DNA of 64,000 nucleotides, taken from the NCBI GenBank assembly GCA_005885555.1, contig VAWN01000040.1, forward strand, positions 47,464-111,463. The letters are read 5' to 3'. This document shows positions 58,152 to 64,000 of the stretch, one piece after another. Positions within the stretch are counted from its first letter, which is position 1; each line of letters opens with the position of its first letter. The notes beneath the pieces were generated by a model. The model saw only the letters and a list, made by a program, of their open reading frames with translations. It searched no databases and was not told the origin of the DNA. The stretch is from Actinomycetota bacterium. Lineage in GTDB: Bacteria > Actinomycetota > Actinomycetes > Mycobacteriales > Micromonosporaceae. The position numbers were made by a program, and so were the translations under genes.

Positions 58152-59530
58152 ACCTGAACCCGACGCTCGTCACGGCCGGAGTCGCCCGGTTCGCGGATTC
58201 GCTTGCGCAGCAAGGGATTGCGCACACCGCCGTCGAGTGGCAGCCGCCGCCGGACGGGTCGGTCGACGCGCTGTCGACGGTACTGGCCGATCCGCGGCGG
58301 GCGGGCGCGAACGCCGAGGCGGCTGCGCGGATGCTCGCCGCGGGGGCGCGGCTGGTCGACGTGCGGCCGGCGCGCGAGGTCGTCGGACTGGAACCCGGCC
58401 GGTTCTGCCACGCCGGCCCGCCGGTGACGTGGGAGCGGGCGTCCGGCCCGCTGCGCGGCGCGCTGACCGGGGCGGTCCTGCTGGAGGGGCTGGCGTCCGA
58501 CCCGCCCGGCGCCGAGCGGCTTCTCGCCGGCGGCCGTGTCGAGTGGGTGCCGTGCCACCGCCTCGGCGGCGTCGGGCCGATGGCCGGCGTGGTGTCCCCG
58601 TCGATGTGGGTGTGGGTACTGCACGACGAGGTGCACGACCGGACCAGCTGGTGCACGCTGAACGAGGGGCTGGGCGCGGTGCTGCGGTACGGCGCCTACG
58701 CGCCCGAGGTAATCGACCGGCTTCGCTGGATGGGTGCCGTGCTCGGACCGGCCTTGCAGGCGGCCGTCCGGCGGCACGGGCCGGTCGACGTCAAGGCGCT
58801 CGTCGGGCAGATGCTGACCATGGGCGACGAGGGGCACAACCGCAACCGCGCCGGTACCCTCATGCTGCTGCGCGACCTGCTGCCCGACCTGGTCGAGTCC
58901 GGGCTGCCGTCGGCCGATGTCGCGCGGGTGGCCCGGTTCATCGGCGGCAACGACCACTTCTTCCTCAACCTGGTGATGCCCTGCGCGAAGCTCCAGGCGG
59001 CCGCGGCGTCAGGTATCGCGGGTTCGACGGTGGTCACCGCGATGGCGCGCAACGGCACCGACTTCGGCATCCAGGTCGCCGGTACCGGCGACGCGTGGTT
59101 CACCGGCCCCGCCGCGGTACCGGACGGGCTGTTCCTCGGCGGGTACGGGCCGGACGACGCCAACCCGGACATCGGTGACTCGGCCATCACGGAAACCGCG
59201 GGGCTGGGCGGGTTCGCCATGGCCGGTGCGCCGGCGATCGTGCGGTTCGTCGGCGGTACCGTGTCCGACGCGCTGCGTACCACGCGGGAGATGTACGAGA
59301 TCACGGTGGCGGAGAACCCCGCGTACCCGTTGCCGGTGCTCGACTTCCGCGGCGCGCCGACCGGCATCGACGCCGCCCTGGTGCTGCGTACCGGGATCCG
59401 GCCGCAGATCAACACCGGGATCGCGGGGCGGGTCGCCGGTACCGGTCAGGTCGGGGCGGGGCTGGTGAACCCGCCGCTGGAGTGCTTCGTGGCGGCGGTG
59501 GCGGCGCTCGCCGACGCGGTGCCGCAGTAG
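58148..59530 (+). CDS. YlbE-like DUF1116 protein (oxamate carbamoyltransferase component)
   Basis: A 460-residue DUF1116 protein, partner of FdrA. Recognisable pieces are LVDVRPAREVVGLEPGRFCHAG, WVPCHRLGGVGPMAGVVSPS, MLTMGDEGHNRNRAGTLM, RFIGGNDHFFLNLVMPCAK and FGIQVAGTGDAWFTGPA. The conserved His/Asn in DEGHNRN and GGNDHFFLN suggest a substrate site. The third enterobacterial component, YlbF (DUF2877), is not in the window, so either two proteins suffice here or it lies elsewhere. A GC-rich hairpin and the second GATCTTGGA palindrome follow the stop. Confidence 0.83.
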   Translation: MNLNPTLVTAGVARFADSLAQQGIAHTAVEWQPPPDGSVDALSTVLADPRRAGANAEAAARMLAAGARLVDVRPAREVVGLEPGRFCHAGPPVTWERASGPLRGALTGAVLLEGLASDPPGAERLLAGGRVEWVPCHRLGGVGPMAGVVSPSMWVWVLHDEVHDRTSWCTLNEGLGAVLRYGAYAPEVIDRLRWMGAVLGPALQAAVRRHGPVDVKALVGQMLTMGDEGHNRNRAGTLMLLRDLLPDLVESGLPSADVARVARFIGGNDHFFLNLVMPCAKLQAAAASGIAGSTVVTAMARNGTDFGIQVAGTGDAWFTGPAAVPDGLFLGGYGPDDANPDIGDSAITETAGLGGFAMAGAPAIVRFVGGTVSDALRTTREMYEITVAENPAYPLPVLDFRGAPTGIDAALVLRTGIRPQINTGIAGRVAGTGQVGAGLVNPPLECFVAAVAALADAVPQ

Positions 59531-59538
59531 CCGCCGGC

Positions 59539-59561
59539 GGCCCGCGGGCGCCGCGCGGGCC
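59539..59561 (+). terminator. Hairpin after the fdrA/ylbE-like pair
   Basis: GGCCCGCG and CGCGGGCC, 8-bp perfect arms with a 7-nt loop, beginning 8 bp after the stop. Confidence 0.45.
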
Positions 59562-59590
59562 GCGGCACGCCGCGCCGCCGGTTCCGGCGC

Positions 59591-59638
59591 GATCTTGGAC
59601 GCGCGTGCCCCCCGCCGGGGGCGCAGGCGTCCAAGATC
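59591..59638. repeat. Intergenic palindrome, GATCTTGGA family, copy 2
   Basis: 48 bp with perfect 12-bp arms, GATCTTGGACGC and GCGTCCAAGATC, around an inner GCCCCC-CGCC-GGGGGC stem. Same length and layout as copy 1. Confidence 0.88.
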
Positions 59639-59741
59639 CCGGCACGAGGCACGCGTGGAAAGCGGTATCCGCCAGGCGGGCAGGGTCTTGCCTCGCGGCG
59701 CCGAGGTCATTTAGCGTGACCCGCAACAATTAACCATCTTC

Positions 59742-59747
59742 TATATT
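59742..59747 (+). promoter_or_regulatory. Possible -10 box for the secreted jelly-roll gene
   Basis: TATATT in the most AT-rich stretch of the window (59720-59758), about 50 nt before the GTG at 59796. No convincing -35. Confidence 0.4.
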
Positions 59748-59795
59748 TCTATCTCCATCGCAGCCGTCCCCTGCGTCCGGGGAAGGAGGCGCATC

Positions 59796-60398
59796 GTGAA
59801 GCGGAAGCTCGCGGTCCTCGCCGGCGCTCTCACCCTGCTGTGCGGCGTTCTCTTCGTCACGCAGGCCGCGCAGGCACAGGTCGAGCCGGGCGGCTGGAAG
59901 CCGGTGGACCCGTCGTTCAGTCTCCAGACGGCCGGCTGCGGTCATATCAACGGACTCACGTTCCAGCTCACCTGCGGCAACAAGCGCGGCCAGCAGCGGG
60001 CCGAGCGCCGGTACGCCACCTACAGCGGCGGAAGCCACCAGTTCGAGGGCTTCTTCCGGATCACCAGCATCGGCGGCAGCCGCATCAGCCTGAAGCAGAC
60101 CTTCAAGACCAGCGGCCCGTTCTTCCTGCTCGCGGTGGAGCGCGGCGGCCGGCTGTACGCGGTGAACAACGGCCGCACGATCGCCGCCGCGGGTACCGCG
60201 GTGGTCGGCGTCACCGTCCAGGTCAACACCGTCCACGTGGTGGGCAAAGAGCTGCGGGTCTACATCAACGGCTCGCTGCGGTTCACCATGTCCAGTCCGG
60301 GCGGCAGCTTCTACGACAAGTTCGGCGCCTACCGGACCGCGAGCGGTGCCGGCCCGATCACGGTGGTCTGGAGCAACATCTCATTCTGGACCAAGTAG
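59796..60398 (+). CDS. Secreted jelly-roll protein, polysaccharide-lyase-like
   Basis: A 200-residue exported protein. The signal peptide is KRKLAVLAGALTLLCGVLFV with cleavage near AQA-QV. The mature domain alternates beta strands (HQFEGFFRITSIGGSRISLK, FFLLAVERGGRLYAVNNG, VQVNTVHVVGKELRVYING, FYDKFGAYRTASGAGPITVV), which fits a concanavalin-like jelly roll as in small polysaccharide lyases. Catalytic residues cannot be identified. GGAAGGAGG precedes the GTG. The last 18 bp overlap the convergent cbiX gene. Confidence 0.7.
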   Translation: MKRKLAVLAGALTLLCGVLFVTQAAQAQVEPGGWKPVDPSFSLQTAGCGHINGLTFQLTCGNKRGQQRAERRYATYSGGSHQFEGFFRITSIGGSRISLKQTFKTSGPFFLLAVERGGRLYAVNNGRTIAAAGTAVVGVTVQVNTVHVVGKELRVYINGSLRFTMSSPGGSFYDKFGAYRTASGAGPITVVWSNISFWTK

Positions 60399-61217
60399 GT
60401 CGTGTGGATGGTCGTGCGGTGCCTGCGCGGCGCCGAGCCGGTGTTCGTGGTGCGGCAGAGCCACCCGGTACAGGCACGTGTCGCAGTTCATCCGGATGTC
60501 ACCGGCGAGCGCTTCGCGGTACCGCTCGACCACCACGTCGGCCAGCTCGTCACAGTCGCCGAGCACGCCGGCCACGGCCACGTCGAGGCCGGCGAAAGCC
60601 AGCGCCTGCGCCGCGACCCGCTGCGGCAGCACGCCGGTGAAAAGGAAGTACGGCAGCACGACGACCCGCCGCGCGCCCAGCCGGCGGCACCGCTCCAGCG
60701 CCACCGGCGTGTCCGGCGGCGCGAGCGAGACGAACGCGTACTCCACGCCGGCCACGTCGGTCGTTTCGGCCAGCAGCCGGGCCACCTTCGCCACTTCGGC
60801 GTTGGCGTCCGGGTCGGTGGACCCGCGGCCGACCAGCAGCACGGTGCTGTCCGGGTCCGCGCCGGCTTCGGCCAACCGCTCGCGCAGCAGCGCCAGGATC
60901 GCCGGGTGCGGGCCGAGCGGGCGACCGTAGGCGAAGGACAACCCGGGATGCCGCTGCCGTTCCCGCGCCAGCGCCGCGGGAATGTCACCCTTCGCGTGTC
61001 CCGCTGCCACAAGCATCAGCGGTACCGTGGCCAGCCGCCGCCCTCCCCCGTCCACGAGCCCGGAAACCGCTTCGGCCAACGGTGGTGGGGACAGCTCGAT
61101 GAAGCCGCCGGCGACGGGTACCTCGACGCGGGTGCCGACCCGCTTGACGAACCGGCGGAACTGTTCGGCCCCTTCGGTGTCGGCGGTACCGTGGCCGGCG
61201 ATCAGCAGTGGGATCAT
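60381..61217 (-). CDS. cbiX: Sirohydrochlorin cobaltochelatase
   Basis: A 278-residue CbiX-type chelatase that puts Co(II) into sirohydrochlorin for cobalamin synthesis. Two tandem half-domains are visible: LLIAGHGTADTEG with GFIELSPPPLAEAV, and VLLVGRGSTDPDANAEV with VVVLPYFLFTGVLPQRVAAQ. The His in GHG and the second-half residues bind the metal. The tail MNCDTCLYRVALPHHEHRLG followed by more His (HDHPHD) is a Cys/His-rich metal store or cluster site. ATG 61217 overlaps the cobH stop (ATGA). Confidence 0.88.
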   Translation of the reverse strand: MIPLLIAGHGTADTEGAEQFRRFVKRVGTRVEVPVAGGFIELSPPPLAEAVSGLVDGGGRRLATVPLMLVAAGHAKGDIPAALARERQRHPGLSFAYGRPLGPHPAILALLRERLAEAGADPDSTVLLVGRGSTDPDANAEVAKVARLLAETTDVAGVEYAFVSLAPPDTPVALERCRRLGARRVVVLPYFLFTGVLPQRVAAQALAFAGLDVAVAGVLGDCDELADVVVERYREALAGDIRMNCDTCLYRVALPHHEHRLGAAQAPHDHPHDLLGPE

Positions 61218-61786
61218 GCGAGCGGGTCTCCGTAGCGCAGCGCGTTGACCGCCGCGGCCGCGACGGCGGATCCGCCACGGGCGCTGCGGTTGGACAGTTG
61301 GGGCAGGCCGGTCGCCCGCAGTGCGGCTTTGGCTTCGACCGCGCCGACGTACCCGACGGGTACCCCGACGACCAGCGCCGGCCGGCGGGCCACCCGGAGC
61401 ACCTCGTCGAGCGCGGTCGGCGCGTTGCCGACGACCCAGACCGCACCGTCGCCGACTTCCGTTGCGGCGAGCCGGATTCCGGCCGCGGTACGGGTGAGCC
61501 CGTCGGCCGCGCGGGCGTCGGCAAGGCGGCACACCGTCGGGTACCCGCTGATCCCGGCGGCCACCATCGTGACATCGACGACGAGCGGCGCACCGGCGGC
61601 GAGCGCCGCTGCTCCGGCCGCCAGCGCCGCCTCGTCGGTCACCAGGTCGTCCAGCCAGCCCGGGTCTGCGGTGGTGTGGATGATCCGCTCGACGACGTCG
61701 CGGGTGTACCGCGGCAGGCCGGTCGTGTCGACCGCGGCGCGCAGCCGGCGGTACGACTCGGTTTCGATCGGGTGCACGGTTCTCAC
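61214..61786 (-). CDS. cobH: Precorrin-8X methylmutase
   Basis: A 190-residue CobH/CbiC enzyme that moves a methyl group from C-11 to C-12 to give hydrogenobyrinic or cobyrinic acid. HPIETESYRRLRA, RDVVERIIHTTADP (catalytic His), VVDVTMVAAGI, GNAPTALDEVL and VGVPVGYVGAVEAK are characteristic. The length is slightly short of the usual 205-210. GTG 61786 overlaps the transporter stop (GTGA). Confidence 0.92.
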   Translation of the reverse strand: MRTVHPIETESYRRLRAAVDTTGLPRYTRDVVERIIHTTADPGWLDDLVTDEAALAAGAAALAAGAPLVVDVTMVAAGISGYPTVCRLADARAADGLTRTAAGIRLAATEVGDGAVWVVGNAPTALDEVLRVARRPALVVGVPVGYVGAVEAKAALRATGLPQLSNRSARGGSAVAAAAVNALRYGDPLA

Positions 61787-62835
61787 TGGCGGTACCGCTG
61801 GTCCAGCCGGCCGAACCGCCACACGAGCACGGCGCCGCCCCAGGCGAGCACGAACGCGCCCACGATGACGTACCCGAGGATCTCGAACCGGTCGGCGAGT
61901 CCCGCGTACGCCCCGATCGGCCCACCCACGCCGGTCAGCTGCACGATGACGTCGGCGAGGTACACCGAGGCGACGAACAGCGCGACGACCACGGTCATCC
62001 CGGTGGTGGCGAGGTTGTAGTACAGCCGGCGGGCGGGCTGGCGGTATGCCCACGAGTACGCGCGGGTCATCAGCAACGAGTCGGCGGTGTCCATTGTGGA
62101 CATTCCACTGGCGAACAGTACCGGCAACGTGAGCACGGCCAGCGCGGGCAGGGCGCCCTGTGCGGCGGTGGACGCCTGCAACGACAGCAGCGTGACCTCG
62201 CTCGCGGTCTCCAGCCCGAGCCCGAAGAGCAGCCCGACGGCGAACATGTGCCAGCTCTGCCGGATGAGGCCGCGCAGCCGGCTGCCCAGCATCCGGTTCA
62301 TCAGGCCGCGGTTGGCCAGTTCCCGGTCGACGGCCGCCTGGTCGACCTCGCCGCGGGTGAGCCGGCGCCAGAGCCGGACCAGCGCGACGAGCACCAGCGC
62401 GTTGAGCACGCCGACGAGGGTGAGGAAGCTGACCGCCACGATCGCGGAGGCCAGCGCGCCGGCATGGCGCAGCGCGTCGAGGTGGTTGGCCGCCGCGCTT
62501 CGGGCGGCGAACGCGACCACGAGCGCGAGGACAAGCACGACGGTCGAGTGCCCCATGGCGAAGAAGAACCCGACGCCGACCGGCCGCCGGCCGCGCAGCA
62601 GCATCAGCCGGGTGGTGTCGTCGATCGCCGCGATGTGGTCGGCGTCGAAGGCGTGCCGGATGCCCAGCACGTAGGCGAGGGTACCGGCGCCGGCGAAGGC
62701 GCTGGCCGCGGCCAGGCTCTGCGCGTAGTAGAGGTACAGCGACCAGCCGAGCACGTTCAGCGCGACGACGGTACCCACGATGCCGGACAGCCGGACCCGT
62801 TCGGCCCGCGTCCACTGTCCTATCTGGACGGTCAC
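61783..62835 (-). CDS. NiCoT-type nickel/cobalt permease
   Basis: A 350-residue membrane transporter with about eight helices. The signature RHAFDADHIAAIDDTTR in helix 2 binds the metal, and GFFFAMGHSTVVL and LFGLGLETASEVTLL are the other conserved helices. In a cobalamin operon between chelatase and ferredoxin genes, cobalt uptake is the natural role. GAGGAGGAGA lies just upstream of GTG 62835. It contains a GTCCATTGTGGAC word coding STMD. Confidence 0.92.
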   Translation of the reverse strand: MTVQIGQWTRAERVRLSGIVGTVVALNVLGWSLYLYYAQSLAAASAFAGAGTLAYVLGIRHAFDADHIAAIDDTTRLMLLRGRRPVGVGFFFAMGHSTVVLVLALVVAFAARSAAANHLDALRHAGALASAIVAVSFLTLVGVLNALVLVALVRLWRRLTRGEVDQAAVDRELANRGLMNRMLGSRLRGLIRQSWHMFAVGLLFGLGLETASEVTLLSLQASTAAQGALPALAVLTLPVLFASGMSTMDTADSLLMTRAYSWAYRQPARRLYYNLATTGMTVVVALFVASVYLADVIVQLTGVGGPIGAYAGLADRFEILGYVIVGAFVLAWGGAVLVWRFGRLDQRYRQ

Positions 62836-63011
62836 GTCTCCTCCTCGGTTGGCTCGATGCGGACGGCGTCGACGGGGCACACCTCGACGCATTCGCCGCA
62901 GCCGGTGCACCGGTCGGGCAGCGCGTGAAGGTGACCGCCGTCCGGACGGATCGCATGGGTCGGGCAGGTCAGCAGGCAGGCACCGCAGCCGGCGCAGCCG
63001 GTGAAGGTCAC
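62832..63011 (-). CDS. Small 2[4Fe-4S] ferredoxin
   Basis: A 59-residue ferredoxin with two CxxCxxCxxxCP motifs: CAGCGACLLTCP and CTGCGECVEVCP. In cobalamin operons such proteins probably deliver electrons for precorrin ring contraction or cobalt reduction. The start is taken as GTG 63011, which overlaps the upstream TGA (GTGA) like most junctions of this operon; GTG 63020 is an alternative. Its own stop overlaps the transporter start. Confidence 0.87.
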   Translation of the reverse strand: MTFTGCAGCGACLLTCPTHAIRPDGGHLHALPDRCTGCGECVEVCPVDAVRIEPTEEET

Positions 63012-64000
63012 GGCAGCCACCGGTACTCCCGGGGGGTGACGAGGCGGCCGGCGACGACAGTGCTGCGGCTGGAGCCGACGACGACGAGCGAGCGCATGTC
63101 CACAGTGGACGGATCGAGCGCGTCGAGCGTGGTGAGCCGGATCCGTTGTCCGGGCCGGGTCGCGTCGCGTACCACGCCGACCGGGGTGTCCGGCTTGCGG
63201 TGCTCGGCGAGGATCGCCAGCGTCTCGTCGAACTGTGCGGTGCGCCGGGCGCTGCGCGGGTTGTACAGGCACAGCACCAGGTCGGCGGCGGCACACGCGC
63301 GCAGCCGCCCGGCGATGACCGGCCACGGCGTGTGCAGGTCGGACAGGGACAGGTACGCGTGGTCGTGGCCGAGCGGGGCACCGAGCAGCGCGGCGGCAGC
63401 GAGCCCCGCCGTAATGCCCGGTACCGTCTGCACGTCCACGTCCGGGCCGGCCAGTTGCAGCGCGGGCGAGGCCATCGCGTACACGCCCGCGTCGCCGGAA
63501 CCGACCAGCGCGACGGCGTGCCCGGCGCGGGCGAGCTCGACGGCGGTTCGGGCGCGCGCCTCCTCCTCGCCCAGCCCGCTGCGCAGGACCGTCGTGCCCG
63601 GCCGGAGCAGGTGCTCGATCTGGTCCACGTACTGGTCCAGGCCGACGACGGTTTGCGCACGGCGCAGGGCTTCGGTGGCCCGCGGGGTGCGCAGGTCGGC
63701 GGCGCCGGGGCCGAGGCCGACGAGGGTGAGCCGGCCGCGCGGTACCAGGCGGGCCACCGCGACGGTCGCCATCGCGCTCGCCCGCTTGGTGACGACCAGG
63801 GTCGCGTCCCGCCCCGCGTCGCGTGCCGCGTGCAGCGCCGCCGCCTCCGCCACGCTGGGGGTACCCACGGCGGCCCGCACGACCTCCGACGGGTTCGGCA
63901 CGTCCACTGTGGACAGTGCGGCCGCGGGGAACGTCAGCAGCGGCACGCCGAAATCGTGCGCGGCGGCCACGATCCCGGCCTCGTCGGCCTTCACGTCCAC
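63008..64000 (-). CDS. CbiG-CobJ fusion, 5' end beyond the window
   Basis: A 330-residue fragment of a bifunctional cobalamin enzyme. The first 85 or so residues match the C-terminal part of CbiG (cobalt-precorrin-5A hydrolase: VPLLTFPAAALSTVDVPNPS, AVGTPSVAEAAAL). From about residue 88 it is CobJ, the precorrin-3B C17-methyltransferase (RLTLVGLGPGAADLRTPRA, VVGLDQYVDQIE, ALVGSGDAGVYAMASPALQL, VPGITAGLAAAALLGAPLGH, VLCLYNPRS). The CbiG N-terminus should lie to the right of the window edge. The reading frame is open to base 64000. Confidence 0.9.
   Translation of the reverse strand: MDVKADEAGIVAAAHDFGVPLLTFPAAALSTVDVPNPSEVVRAAVGTPSVAEAAALHAARDAGRDATLVVTKRASAMATVAVARLVPRGRLTLVGLGPGAADLRTPRATEALRRAQTVVGLDQYVDQIEHLLRPGTTVLRSGLGEEEARARTAVELARAGHAVALVGSGDAGVYAMASPALQLAGPDVDVQTVPGITAGLAAAALLGAPLGHDHAYLSLSDLHTPWPVIAGRLRACAAADLVLCLYNPRSARRTAQFDETLAILAEHRKPDTPVGVVRDATRPGQRIRLTTLDALDPSTVDMRSLVVVGSSRSTVVAGRLVTPREYRWLP

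Overview
The window is 64 kb of very GC-rich DNA with little space between genes, many GTG starts, actinobacterial gene families (SecA2, PAC2, GuaB1, DUF1918, DUF5995, a zinc-lid-free adenylate kinase) and several apparently leaderless genes. This points to a filamentous actinomycete, probably of the Micromonosporales; I infer the order from overall style only. About 56 intact protein genes and two broken ones are supported. I see no tRNA, rRNA, insertion sequence, phage or CRISPR array. No stretch longer than about 265 bases lacks a gene.

Region by region. 0-5.4 kb: a sugar-glycoconjugate group with a second adenylate kinase, a UDP-sulfoquinovose synthase (SQD1 type), a GtrA flippase-like protein, a membrane glycosyltransferase fused to a GT2 domain, and a nucleotide-sugar epimerase. 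5.4-12.8 kb: a small acidic protein, a zinc alcohol dehydrogenase, a LapA-like membrane protein, a PAC2 protein, a chemoreceptor, then two adjacent broken genes (aldo/keto reductase and amino acid permease). 12.9-22.8 kb: a secreted phosphoesterase, an LCP cell-wall ligase, SecA2, a metal exporter, a beta-lactamase-like enzyme, an SMP-30-like secreted protein and stress proteins. 22.8-27.4 kb: GuaB1 and a three-gene hydroxyproline/proline-type catabolic set. 27.5-40.8 kb: mixed housekeeping and secreted enzymes (GH43, NAD kinase, SDR/MDR pair, gamma-glutamyltransferase, esterase, haem peroxidase).

40.9-59.5 kb is the most interesting part. A minus-strand run of eleven tightly packed genes reads: UraA-type permease, a three-subunit molybdenum hydroxylase, CoxG, a nitrilase-superfamily hydrolase, HyuA/HyuB, carbamate kinase, barbiturase/cyanuric acid hydrolase, malonyl-CoA synthetase. 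A PucR regulator lies upstream of it. Divergent from that regulator, only 36 bp away, are two genes related to the oxamate carbamoyltransferase components FdrA and YlbE. Together they spell a complete oxidative pyrimidine route: uracil (or thymine) to barbiturate to ureidomalonate to malonate to malonyl-CoA. Carbamoyl phosphate released on the way would be turned into ATP. The phosphorolytic step on ureidomalonate is my inference.

59.8-64 kb: a secreted jelly-roll protein, then the end of a cobalamin operon (CbiX, CobH, a Ni/Co transporter, a ferredoxin and a CbiG-CobJ fusion that runs off the right edge).

DNA-level structure adds to this: three copies of an intergenic palindrome with GATCTTGGA arms, four tandem duplications that each copy a stop codon, seven promoter-like TANNNT boxes exactly 6 nt from a start codon, an excess of GTACC/GGTAC words, and a 13-bp GTCCA..GTGGAC near-palindrome that recurs only in the right-hand 24 kb.
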